Below, piece by piece: positions 44,162 to 52,028 of a stretch of 52,028 nucleotides of DNA. The notes under the pieces are model-generated. The model was given only the letters and a program-made list of their open reading frames with translations. It did not search any database and was not told the DNA's origin. Origin of the DNA: Caballeronia udeis (GTDB lineage: Bacteria > Pseudomonadota > Gammaproteobacteria > Burkholderiales > Burkholderiaceae); the NCBI RefSeq assembly GCF_001544555.2, contig NZ_FCOK02000072.1, positions 1 to 52,028 of the forward strand. Direction: 5' to 3'. A program made the position numbers and the translations under genes. Position 1 is the first letter of the stretch; every line of letters begins with the position of its first letter.

Positions 44162-45718
44162 TCAATGCGCGGCGCTCGCAGCGGCATCGGCACTGCTAGC
44201 TTTGCCTCGCTTCGTAATCCAGATTAACGGAATGATCACGATCATGATGATCGCCGATGCATAGAAGATATCGTCCAGGCCCATCATTGCCGCCTGTGTC
44301 TGCACAAGGTTATCGAACAACGCATACGAAGACCCTGTATTGAGTCCCAGGAGGGAGTGATAGCCGTGGAGTTGTTGATTGAAAAGCGGGTTGGTGGGAT
44401 TGGACTGCGCCGTCAGGATCTCGTGGTGCATGATGGTCCGATTATTCCACACCACGTTTGCGATCGATGTCCCCACTCCTCCACAAAACATCCGGCCAAA
44501 GGTGGACAGCCCTGCTGCCGCAGGCACTTTTTCTGGCGGCTGTCCCGACAAGATGATCACGGTCAACGGCGCGAAGAACAGTGCCATGGGAATGCCCTGT
44601 AGTAGCGTCGGAAGGACGATGTGACCGACATCGATGTCGGTGTAGAAATACGACCGCATGTAGTACACAATCGCGAATCCAATGAACGCACACGTGGCGA
44701 GAATTCGTGCATCGGAGCGCGGCAGAATCCTACCCATAATAGGAGCACCGAGCACTGCGAAGAAGCCGAGCGGTGCAGTGGCAAACCCCGCGTCGAGCGC
44801 ACGGTAACCCAAATACTCTTGCATCCACTGAGGCAGCAACACGAGAGTGCCGAAAAATATTCCGTAAGCTATCGAGAGTGAGATCGTGCCGCCGAGAAAG
44901 TTACGCTGCTTGAACAGCGACAAGTCGACCACCGGATTCTTGTCCGTCAGCTCCCACGCGACGAAAAATGCGAAGGCGATCAACGCCACTACGGCCAATA
45001 CGACGATTGTCGTCGACGAGAACCAGTCAAGGTCCTTGCCCTGATCAAGCATTACCTGCAGCGATGCCACCCAAGTGATCAGCAGCAACAGCCCGACGAG
45101 ATCCACCGGCAGTTTCTTGGTTGGCGTGTCGCGTTCGCGATATAGAGCCCAGACAACGGCAGCAGAGAAGAGACCGACCGGGATATTGACATAAAAAATC
45201 CACGACCAGCTGTAACTGTCGGTGACCCAGCCGCCAAGCGCGGGCCCGACGATTGGACCGGTGATAACAATCATGGAAAACAGCGAAAGCGCCATCGAGG
45301 ACTTCTCTTTCGGCCACGAACTGAGCAAGAGCGCTTGCGACATCGGGATCAGCGGTCCTGCAACCGCCCCTTGCAGCACACGCGCGAAGAGCAACACCGG
45401 TAGCGACGGCGCGACCCCGCACAGCCATGAAGACAGAACGAACAACAAAATGGACCCGATAAAAAGGCGAACCTGACCGAGCCGCTGGGTCAACCACCCG
45501 GTCAGCGGAATCGACACCGAGTTCGACGCCGCGAACACGGTGATGACCCATGTGCCTATGTCCACGGACGTGCCGAGATTTCCGGAGATGGTAGGAATGG
45601 CAACGTTGGCAATCGATGAATCGAGCACGGTCATGAAGCCGGCAAGACCGACGCCGAGCGAGCCTAGAACTAATTTCGCTCCCGTCAGCGGAGGGTGAAT
45701 CGTTTGAGTTTTTGACAT
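44162..45718 (-). CDS. DHA2-family MFS drug efflux pump (EmrB-like)
   Basis: The 518-residue, 14-span protein begins MSKTQTIHPPLTGAKLVLGS. Motifs include LDSSIANVAIPTI (motif D1), GWLTQRLGQVRLF (motif A) and GPIVGPALGGWVTDSYSWSW (motif C of antiporters). It works with the membrane fusion protein upstream (45798) and the outer membrane channel (47016) to expel hydrophobic toxicants. It is the last gene of the MarR-headed operon. A 278-bp internal piece is duplicated at 16107-16384. Confidence 0.94.
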   Translation of the reverse strand: MSKTQTIHPPLTGAKLVLGSLGVGLAGFMTVLDSSIANVAIPTISGNLGTSVDIGTWVITVFAASNSVSIPLTGWLTQRLGQVRLFIGSILLFVLSSWLCGVAPSLPVLLFARVLQGAVAGPLIPMSQALLLSSWPKEKSSMALSLFSMIVITGPIVGPALGGWVTDSYSWSWIFYVNIPVGLFSAAVVWALYRERDTPTKKLPVDLVGLLLLITWVASLQVMLDQGKDLDWFSSTTIVVLAVVALIAFAFFVAWELTDKNPVVDLSLFKQRNFLGGTISLSIAYGIFFGTLVLLPQWMQEYLGYRALDAGFATAPLGFFAVLGAPIMGRILPRSDARILATCAFIGFAIVYYMRSYFYTDIDVGHIVLPTLLQGIPMALFFAPLTVIILSGQPPEKVPAAAGLSTFGRMFCGGVGTSIANVVWNNRTIMHHEILTAQSNPTNPLFNQQLHGYHSLLGLNTGSSYALFDNLVQTQAAMMGLDDIFYASAIIMIVIIPLIWITKRGKASSADAAASAAH

Positions 45719-45797
45719 AGCGTTCTCGACTAGATGCAACCTGTCCTTGCGTAACCGGCACGGCCGCCTCAACCTGCGGCGCGCCGGCTACACCCGA

Positions 45798-46958
45798 TTA
45801 CCTGTTTTCCGCGATGATGCGTTCGATCTCGGCGTTAGCTTCGTCGCCGTACTTTGCGAACACGTTCGTCGTATAGCTTGAGTGCGGTGGATCGCCGAGT
45901 TGGCCACCGCTCTGATCCTTGATATCGACGTCAACATTCATCGACAGGCCAACGCGCAGCGGATGCCGGCCGAGTTGCCGCGGGTCCACCTCGATCCGCA
46001 CGGGAAGACGCTGCACTACCTTGATCCAGTTGCCGGTCGCATTCTGAGCCGGCAGCAGTGCAAGCGCGGACCCGGTCCCAGGAGAAAAACCTACGACCTT
46101 GCCGCGAAATGTGATCGACGAACCGTAGACATCCGCCGTGAGCAAGACGGGTTGTCCCACCCGAATATTTCTGAGCTGCCATTCCTTGAAATTTGCGTCG
46201 ATCCAGACTTGCTCAAGCGGCACGACTGACATCAGCGGCGTGCCCGGCGATACCCGCTGGCCAACCTGTACCGAACGCTCTGCGATATAGCCTGTTACAG
46301 GCGCCGGCAGCGTGTTGCGGGCATAGGCCAGATACGCATCGCGGACCTTTGCGGCACTGGCAAGCACGTCGGGATGCCGCTCGATCGTCGTGTTCATGGT
46401 GAGAGCGCGGTTCGAAGCGAGCCGTTGTTGCGCAGAGTCGAGTCCAGCCCGCGCCGATCTCAGCGCATCACGCGCGTGTGAGATTTCCTCATCGGAAACA
46501 GCGCCTGTCATCCCCGTCGCCAACCGGCGCTGCAGGTCATCGTGCGCCTTTGAAAGGTCGGATTCCCGCTGCGCGACGTCTGCGCGGTATTGATCGTCGT
46601 CGACATACAGGCCATGCACGCGGCGCACGGTCTGCGCGAGATCGGCTTCCGCCTGCTGCAGCGCAATGCGCGCGTCAGCCGGATCCAGCACTACTACCGG
46701 CTCGCCCATCCTGACTGTCTGCGTGTTGTCCGCATTCACTGCGACAACCGTACCGGTGACCTGCGGCGTAATCTGTACAACATTGCCGTTTACGTATGCA
46801 TCATCTGTGTCAACATGAAAGCGTGCGTCAAGGAAGTAATAGAGGCCATAGGCGACAGCGGCGATCAGGATGACGATGAAAAGAAGAATCATCGTTATCT
46901 TGCGTTTGCGATTGCTTGCCGGCTTTATACTTTCTGTGGATTTATCAGGCGTACTCAT
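45798..46958 (-). CDS. HlyD-family membrane fusion protein (EmrA-like)
   Basis: The 386-residue periplasmic adaptor has one N-terminal membrane helix (MILLFIVILIAAVAYGLYYF), a biotinyl-lipoyl-like half-motif (DDAYVNGNVVQITPQVTGTV), coiled-coil hairpin (residues about 95-200) and the matching C-terminal half (PVTGYIAERSVQVGQRVSPG). It lies 79 bp upstream of the MFS pump and 57 bp downstream of the outer membrane channel, completing a tripartite EmrAB-TolC-type system. Confidence 0.94.
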   Translation of the reverse strand: MSTPDKSTESIKPASNRKRKITMILLFIVILIAAVAYGLYYFLDARFHVDTDDAYVNGNVVQITPQVTGTVVAVNADNTQTVRMGEPVVVLDPADARIALQQAEADLAQTVRRVHGLYVDDDQYRADVAQRESDLSKAHDDLQRRLATGMTGAVSDEEISHARDALRSARAGLDSAQQRLASNRALTMNTTIERHPDVLASAAKVRDAYLAYARNTLPAPVTGYIAERSVQVGQRVSPGTPLMSVVPLEQVWIDANFKEWQLRNIRVGQPVLLTADVYGSSITFRGKVVGFSPGTGSALALLPAQNATGNWIKVVQRLPVRIEVDPRQLGRHPLRVGLSMNVDVDIKDQSGGQLGDPPHSSYTTNVFAKYGDEANAEIERIIAENR

Positions 46959-47015
46959 GAATATGCTCCTTGGTTTTCTCGATGCGTGTTATTTACTCGG
47001 GTGGATGTTAAGGGT

Positions 47016-48515
47016 TCAGTTAGCTGCGGTCTGCTTCAACGGGGTGGCTGGCGCGTCTGTCGGCACGACAAGCCCCGTCTGCGTTGCATCGAAACCGCCA
47101 CCGAGCGCCTTGATCAGAGCGATCTGCATACTGCGGCGACTCATCTTCAGGTTCGTCACCGTCTGTTCAGCGGCGAGACGGTTCTGATCGGCATTCAGCA
47201 CCTGCAACTGTTCGGATAGGCCAGCCTTGTAGCGGACGACTGCCAGTTGATACGCTTTCGTTGATGCGTCAAGCGCACGCTGCGCGTCGCCCGACTGCTG
47301 GTCAATCGAACGGATCGTCGAGATCTGTGTCGCCGCGTCTGCCAGCGCGTTGATCAGCGTCTGGTTGTAGTTCGCGACATCGAGATCAAAATCCGCATAA
47401 CGACCCTTCAGTTGCGAGCGAAGGGCACCGGCATCAAAGATCGGAAGATGCACCGCCGGACCAAACTGGATCTGACGGCTCGCAGACGTGAGGAAGCGTC
47501 CCCAGCCGAACGCATCGAAACCAAGACCGGCAGCTAGATTGACGTCAGGGAAGAACTCCGCCTTGGCTTCCTTCACGTCATGCAGCGCGGCTTCGACTTG
47601 CCAGCGTGCGGCCACGATATCCGGGCGGCGCGACACCAAATCAGCTGGCAGCTTATCCGGCAGCGCGACGACATTGCCGGTCGTGAGGGCTGGCTGTGTA
47701 ATCTGCAGGCCACGGTCAGGTCCCTTGCCGAGCAGTGCGCCGAGCTCATAGCGCACCACGGTGATCTGGCCATCGAGATCGCTCAGGTTCGTCTGGCTCG
47801 TCGCAATGTCGCCTAGCGCCGTCTGCTTCTCGACATTGGTGTCGAGCCCGGCTGTGACTCGCCCGTTAGTTATGTGGCTGATGTCCTGGCGATCGCGGAT
47901 TTCATTCGAGGCAATGTCACGCAGTTCGTATAACCGCGCCAGCTGGTTATAGGTGCTCGCCACTGAAGCGGCGAGCGTCACGCGGGCCTGCTGCAGGTCC
48001 GCTTCGGTGGCCTTTTCCTGCGACACCGCCTGCCCGAGACGCTCACGGTTCTTGCCCCACAAGTCCAGATCCCACGACGCGCTCGCCAGCACATTGTTCT
48101 CGCTGTACCAGTTTCCGCCATATGGCGGGGGGTAAAGCGCGGTGCCCGAGAACAGTTCCCGGCTCCATGAATAGCTGCCGGTAGCCTTCGGGTAGAGCGC
48201 CGATTTCGACGAATCGATATACGAGGCTGCCTTTTCGATTCGAGCCCGGGCCTGGGAGATCGACGGGTTGCCTTGCAGCGATTCATCGATTAACCGAGGC
48301 AACTGCGGGTCACCGAACTGGCTGGCCCAATCCAGCGACGGCCATTGGCCACCTTCGTCTGGCAGGCTCCGGCTGGACTCGTACTGTGCCGGCGACGATA
48401 TATGCTTGTCGCTCCGGATGCCAGCGTAGTTCACACACCCTGCAAGAGCCAAAGCCATCACTGCGGCGGCTGCGCGGCTTGTTCGGACGCGAACCAAAGT
48501 CTGAGGAATAGTCAT
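47016..48515 (-). CDS. Outer membrane efflux lipoprotein (NodT/OprM family)
   Basis: The 499-residue TolC-like channel has a lipobox (ALALAGCVNY) and two repeats of the outer membrane factor domain, with LPRLIDESLQGNPSISQARA, DLDLWGKNRERLGQAVSQE and LPADLVSRRPDIVAARWQVE as typical NodT motifs. It is encoded between the MarR regulator and the fusion protein. Length and motifs are complete. Confidence 0.94.
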   Translation of the reverse strand: MTIPQTLVRVRTSRAAAAVMALALAGCVNYAGIRSDKHISSPAQYESSRSLPDEGGQWPSLDWASQFGDPQLPRLIDESLQGNPSISQARARIEKAASYIDSSKSALYPKATGSYSWSRELFSGTALYPPPYGGNWYSENNVLASASWDLDLWGKNRERLGQAVSQEKATEADLQQARVTLAASVASTYNQLARLYELRDIASNEIRDRQDISHITNGRVTAGLDTNVEKQTALGDIATSQTNLSDLDGQITVVRYELGALLGKGPDRGLQITQPALTTGNVVALPDKLPADLVSRRPDIVAARWQVEAALHDVKEAKAEFFPDVNLAAGLGFDAFGWGRFLTSASRQIQFGPAVHLPIFDAGALRSQLKGRYADFDLDVANYNQTLINALADAATQISTIRSIDQQSGDAQRALDASTKAYQLAVVRYKAGLSEQLQVLNADQNRLAAEQTVTNLKMSRRSMQIALIKALGGGFDATQTGLVVPTDAPATPLKQTAAN

Positions 48516-48565
48516 CGCGATTTCCTATTAGTTCAAAAAGTTGTTTCCGTCATTTAAATATTTCT

Positions 48566-49054
48566 TTAGGTATTCGAAACGTCTCTCGTAACGCGGAACA
48601 GTTCGCATCTTAGAAAGGCCGCCTGCTCAGGCCCGAACTTGCGTTCGAACTCGTCCTGCGCAGCACGCCAATGCACCATTGCCTCATTCAGCTTCACGCG
48701 GCCGCTTCCGGTGAGAGCGAATTGGAGACGGCGATTCACCCGCCAGTCAGGCTCACTGGCGACAAAACCATTCCGCAACAACGGTCCCAGCACGCGCACC
48801 AGTGTGGTTCGATCCATCACCATTGCGCGCGCCAGTTCCATCATCGTCAAGCTGGAACCACCGTCGAGCGCACCAAGGATGCTGAACTGAGTCGTCGTCA
48901 TGCCCACCTGGGACAGGTGCCGGTCGTACAACTGGGAAATGTGCCGAGCCGCTTGACGAACCGCGAAGCAGTCGTCGTTTTCGGGTGTTCTACTGTGCAT
49001 GTGCACAAATGTAGTGGCGCTGCGGTGCGCGATCAATGCTCGTCGGTGCATCAA
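48566..49054 (-). CDS. MarR-family transcriptional regulator
   Basis: The protein of up to 162 residues has the MarR winged helix (MTTTQFSILGALDGGSSLTM, MMELARAMVMDRTTLVRVL, LTGSGRVKLNEA). It is the first gene of the efflux operon and probably its repressor, released by pump substrates, as EmrR does. The start is uncertain: an internal ATG at 49000 matches the usual family N-terminus better. A TGTGCA-TG-TGCACA dyad (48994-49007) overlaps that codon. Confidence 0.9.
   Translation of the reverse strand: MMHRRALIAHRSATTFVHMHSRTPENDDCFAVRQAARHISQLYDRHLSQVGMTTTQFSILGALDGGSSLTMMELARAMVMDRTTLVRVLGPLLRNGFVASEPDWRVNRRLQFALTGSGRVKLNEAMVHWRAAQDEFERKFGPEQAAFLRCELFRVTRDVSNT
48994..49007. promoter_or_regulatory. 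Candidate MarR operator
   Basis: TGTGCA, TG, TGCACA: a short inverted repeat overlapping the possible MarR start at 49000. Autoregulation by binding here is inferred. Confidence 0.35.
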
Positions 49055-49065
49055 TTTTTAACGTC

Positions 49066-49281
49066 GGGCGCAAGAATCAAGAGCTGAACTACAGCGTGGA
49101 CGTGGCCCAGGGGGATGGCGCAGAGCAGTACGTCTACGACTTCGTTGAGGTGGACGGTTTGCGTTTTCCGACGAAGCGGCGCGCTTATCTGGGCGCGGAC
49201 GACCTGCAACTGCGTCGTGACCACTTGATGGTCTCGATCGATCTCAATGATTTCAGGCTCGCGAAAGCGCGATTTCGATAA
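49066..49281 (+). pseudogene. C-terminal relic of a homologue of the gene at 49517
   Basis: RKNQELNYSVDVAQGDGAEQ, YVYDFVEVDGLRFPTKRRAY parallels HDYFTDVAKGDAAHYCYDSR, IFDGFTFATRRRVVG of the minus-strand gene 49517-50242. It is the last quarter of a paralogue, without the rest, abutting the efflux operon. Confidence 0.65.
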
Positions 49282-49516
49282 CAGACGGGCGGATGTAAGG
49301 ACCATCCTGCCCAGTGGGTTCGGATTGAGATCGAGACCGAAATATCATGAAAATTCATGACAGTGGTCTGGGCAAAATCCGTTGAATCGTCGAGTGTTCA
49401 ATTACCCGGCCTCATTCGTTTCGACGCCGTAAGTTTCACTACGAATGAAATGCTTGCCCCAAGCGCACAGGGTGAACGAGTGGCACGCGCCGGCAGTACC
49501 GTCGCGTGCGCCAAGC

Positions 49517-50242
49517 TCACTCCTTGTGAACAACGATTGCTTCCACCAAGGCCCAAACGCTCGACGGTCCACTTAGATTGGCGTAGCCCGTTTTGTCTTT
49601 TCCCACCACCCGACGACGCGTTGCAAAGGTGAATCCGTCAAAGATGCGAGAGTCGTAGCAATAGTGTGCAGCATCGCCCTTTGCCACGTCTGTGAAGTAG
49701 TCGTGCCGCTGCAAGATGCCCTGCTCGTTGAAGTAGAATTTCTGCTGCGCGCAATGCGTATCGATTGACGGAGGGAAGCTCACGGCTAGCACACGCCAGG
49801 TCTGGCCGTTTTCTTCGTGCGGGTCGATCTCTTCGGTCTTTACGCCCTCGGACGTAAAGATGAATGGCATATTCAGGTAGTTCCAGAATGCGTAGCCGAT
49901 GAAATACAAAAACTGCAGGTCGGTCCATGGGGTTTCCCGCGTATGCCCTTCGTAGCTCTCCCGCGGATTGTCCATCTGACTGACAATTTTTCCCGCATCT
50001 GTCTTGATGAAGACTTTCCCGTTCTCGAAAACGCCTTGGAATCCACGTGCGGGAAACGGCGAGATCAACGTACGCATGTGCTTCGTATCTACGCTTAGCA
50101 GTACGTTGTTCAGTCCGTCAGGATGTTTCTTTTTTTCAAAGAGGAAACCCGACAGATTTAGACGGATGTCGACGCGTTCGACTTTGCGCCAATTTTCGAG
50201 GCCACCATGCGCATCCAAAGCGAGTTGCAGTAGTTCGTTCAT
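49517..50242 (-). CDS. Conserved hypothetical protein, about 241 residues
   Basis: The protein starts MNELLQLALDAHGGLENWRK, has repeated beta-strand patterns (VDIRLNLSGFLFEKKK, FENGKVFIKTDAGKIVSQMD, TWRVLAVSFPPSIDTHCAQQ) and no signal peptide. The start pattern 'LLQxALDAHGGLENWRxV' and the strand layout recall LolA/LppX-like folds, but I cannot assign a function. It is 7 bp downstream of a DUF302 gene in the same direction. Confidence 0.8.
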   Translation of the reverse strand: MNELLQLALDAHGGLENWRKVERVDIRLNLSGFLFEKKKHPDGLNNVLLSVDTKHMRTLISPFPARGFQGVFENGKVFIKTDAGKIVSQMDNPRESYEGHTRETPWTDLQFLYFIGYAFWNYLNMPFIFTSEGVKTEEIDPHEENGQTWRVLAVSFPPSIDTHCAQQKFYFNEQGILQRHDYFTDVAKGDAAHYCYDSRIFDGFTFATRRRVVGKDKTGYANLSGPSSVWALVEAIVVHKE

Positions 50243-50249
50243 GGTTCTC

Positions 50250-50771
50250 TTAAACCGTCGTGGCATTAAGGATCAGAGCGTCGAACTTCGCATCCAACTT
50301 CAGTGCAGCCTCTTTAAGGTCGGGATTAGCATCGTCGATCGAGATGAGAGATGACGGACGGACGTACGTCACCGCGCAACCTTCACCGCCCGCGCACTCA
50401 GTGAGCAAAAGTTCTACCGGAGCAAACAACCCCGCCGTCAGATCATGACGAATCATGGTGATCGCGATCAAAGGATTACCCAGAATCCAGCGGATGGTGC
50501 GCCGTTTAATGCCAAACTTGGCAATCCATCCCCCGTGATCGATCGCGCTAAAGACCATAAAACCGCTGGATCCGACAAATTTCCGCTCGACTTCCTTGAC
50601 GTATTCCGCCTCAGAGATGTCGGTCTTTGCAAGATCAACCACTCCTGAGACAGTTACTTGTCCGGTCAGGTCGCGCAGTCGCGACAGGACTGTATCAAAG
50701 GAGGCCGTCGTCGCAACCTCCACACGTACGCCGGCAAAACTTCTTTCTGTTACTTTGGGTTCGTTCTTCAT
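50250..50771 (-). CDS. DUF302-family protein
   Basis: The protein of about 173 residues carries an N-terminal segment ERSFAGVRVEVATTASFDTV and, further on, HGGWIAKFGIKRRTIRWILG and AVTYVRPSSLISIDD, which I match to DUF302 proteins. It is cytosolic (no signal). It forms a pair with the hypothetical gene at 49517. The family is of unknown function, often near oxidoreductases. Confidence 0.75.
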   Translation of the reverse strand: MKNEPKVTERSFAGVRVEVATTASFDTVLSRLRDLTGQVTVSGVVDLAKTDISEAEYVKEVERKFVGSSGFMVFSAIDHGGWIAKFGIKRRTIRWILGNPLIAITMIRHDLTAGLFAPVELLLTECAGGEGCAVTYVRPSSLISIDDANPDLKEAALKLDAKFDALILNATTV

Positions 50772-51064
50772 CGTGAAATTCCTCAATTTTCTGAGCCGTG
50801 AAGCATCGCTCGCGGAAGCAGTCGGGCCACCCGGTTTGGGTGGCAGTCAATGGTTTGTGCAGCAGCAGAATCGGGATTCGTTTTCGAGCTCTCGTCGCCT
50901 GACTGGCTTTTGAGTAATGACGCCGCTTCGGTCCAAGGCAAGGTTCGCAATGGTGAATGCACCAGTCGTCCGGTCTGTCACTGTTGCCTGAAGGCATCCA
51001 ACCACACAAAGATTAGTACCGCCCGAGCGGATAAACAATTCTTGAAAGGAGCATTAGTTTGTTG

Positions 51065-51660
51065 CTCCGAGGAGATTAGTTTCGAAAGTCGCCCGCGTGC
51101 TTCATATCGCTGGAGAAGCCTTCATCGTTCAATCGGCGTGAGCCGCATGCAGGTGAGGGAGGCGATCATCGCGCTGGAAGTGCCGGGTGTGCGACGTGCG
51201 TGTAGGGTCGGGCATCTAGGTGGCCGAAGCACCCGAGTCGCGGTCCGTGACGTTCGAAGTGCCGCGCGGGCCAGGCCCGATCGAGACGCTGCGCACGCGG
51301 GCGGAGATCGAAAGCAAAATCGCGGCGCTCGCCGCGACCGAACGCAAGGATTCGGACCTCGACCGGCTCTTCTCTGCGTTGCGCGATGCGGGAAAACATA
51401 AACGACAAGGCCTCGAACGAGACCGCTGTCCGCAAGTTCCATCTGGCGATTGCGCGGGAGGCGGGAAACGAAATGCTCCGGCTCGTGGTGACCACGATGT
51501 AGGACAACTCGCGCGCCGACCCGTTGTGGAAAAAATTGAGGAGCACTCCCATACGTCCGCGTTGCGCGCGGCTTCACAGGAAGATCATCAGCGCATCTTT
51601 TCGGCCATCATGGCGGGCGGCGCGGTGATCGTAAAAATTAAAAGTGTCAGCGGAAAATAA
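51065..51660 (+). pseudogene. Shattered FadR/GntR-family regulator
   Basis: Pieces of one FCD-type GntR regulator follow in order in changing frames: IGVSRMQVREAIIALEVPG (DNA-binding helix), AEAPESRSVTFEVPRGPGPI, TLRTRAEIESKIAALAATER, KFHLAIAREAGNEMLRLVVT, then a TAG (TGG expected), then IEEHSHTSALRAASQEDHQR. At least three frameshifts plus a stop make it non-functional. Confidence 0.85.
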
Positions 51661-51679
51661 AAAGTCTCAAACGTCTTCA

Positions 51680-51915
51680 CAATGTGGGATGTACGGATTG
51701 GTGCCGTCCGCAGCAGGGCGAGGGATATCGGCTTGATCCTTCGTGTCAGGCTACTGGCAATAAAACCGGTGAGCTGAGGCGCGTCGTGGCCGAGATGGAA
51801 TGGACACCGCCCTCCCTTCGGGGAAGTGGGCTTGATGGAGGGCCTCCAGAACCGAACGGCATCAATGTGCCAAAGTGGAGTTGCGACACAACCACTTGAG
51901 GAACGGAGGCCCTAA
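51680..51915 (+). ncRNA. IS110 left-end noncoding region, candidate bridge RNA
   Basis: The 230 bp before the IS110 transposase start have no gene. They contain a 7-bp stem GCCCTCC / GGAGGGC (51809-51815 with 51837-51843) around a 21-nt loop. In IS110-group elements the segment before the transposase encodes the bridge RNA that pairs with donor and target DNA. The placement fits; the exact RNA ends cannot be set here. Confidence 0.4.
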
Positions 51916-52028
51916 ATGAATGCTACGACATATGGACTGGATGTTGCAAAGCGGGTGTTCCAGATGTACTGGGTCGACGCGCTAACTGGCGAGATAGCCA
52001 ACCGCCGGTTCGGACGCGACGATTTAAT
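51916..52028 (+). mobile_element. IS110-family transposase, cut by the window end
   Basis: The frame begins MNATTYGLDVAKRVFQMYWV preceded by GGAGG and reads to the last base. GLDVAK carries the first catalytic aspartate (D9) of the RuvC-like DEDD domain of IS110 transposases. The rest lies outside the window, so completeness is unknown. Its N-terminus cannot be compared with the IS110 C-terminal fragment at 43.5 kb. Confidence 0.88.

Overview
The window reads as accessory DNA (secondary replicon, megaplasmid or genomic island) of a GC-rich betaproteobacterium of the Burkholderia / Paraburkholderia / Caballeronia type. Evidence is the codon usage, five proteins of the DUF4148 family (in my knowledge essentially confined to Burkholderiales), paired ECF sigma / anti-sigma genes, CopC-CopD modules and many insertion-sequence relics. 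No tRNA, rRNA, CRISPR array or replication origin was seen.

Layout. (a) 0.7-6.5 kb: a five-gene minus-strand operon (ABC permease, ABC ATPase, flavin-dependent monooxygenase, flavin reductase, solute-binding protein) with a divergent LysR regulator; this looks like uptake plus oxidative cleavage of an amino-acid-like compound. (b) 7.1-8.6 kb: a stand-alone cytochrome P450. (c) 8.8-12.4 kb: three NAD(P)-binding oxidoreductases divergent from a TetR regulator. (d) 13-15.2 kb: an exported catalase followed by an ankyrin lipoprotein. (e) 16-17.1 kb: a scrapyard with pieces of an MFS pump, an integrase and a response regulator. (f) 17.3-19.1 kb: a cyclic-nucleotide-domain / thioredoxin-reductase-like fusion. 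(g) 19.7-26 kb: a decayed patatin, an intact patatin, a DUF4148 gene and a membrane ferredoxin-adenylate-cyclase fusion. (h) 26.6-44 kb: a dense ECF-sigma and copper region with two sigma / anti-sigma pairs (one anti-sigma broken), a Tat-exported metallophosphoesterase with a cupredoxin, an outer-membrane-protein/copC/copD module and its decaying second copy, cytochrome b561, an orphan TatA, a porin pseudogene, DUF4148 genes and small unknown proteins, interspersed with IS6, IS110 and IS630 fragments. (i) 44.2-49 kb: an EmrAB-type drug efflux operon with outer membrane channel and MarR regulator. (j) 49-52 kb: two small enzymes or unknowns, a shattered FadR/GntR-type regulator and the left end of an IS110 element running off the window.

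Main discovery. A bipartite promoter motif, GGAATA, 16 nt, then (A/C/G)GTCT(A/C/G/T), occurs with exactly the same spacing at nine places between 23.8 and 41.4 kb, plus one weaker site at 43.4 kb. It lies in front of the ECF sigma gene at 28 kb itself, three DUF4148 genes, the metallophosphoesterase-cupredoxin operon, two unknown small-protein transcription units, the region upstream of cytochrome b561, and a duplicated relic. For the sigma gene and most target genes the -10 element lies about 30-90 nt from the start codon. I infer a self-regulated ECF regulon clustered around its own sigma factor, devoted to small periplasmic proteins and copper/redox envelope functions. The region is also visibly decaying and rearranging: there are at least ten pseudogenes, a 278-bp direct repeat about 28.5 kb apart, and an internally deleted copy of a 0.95-kb segment with 5-bp microhomology at its junction.
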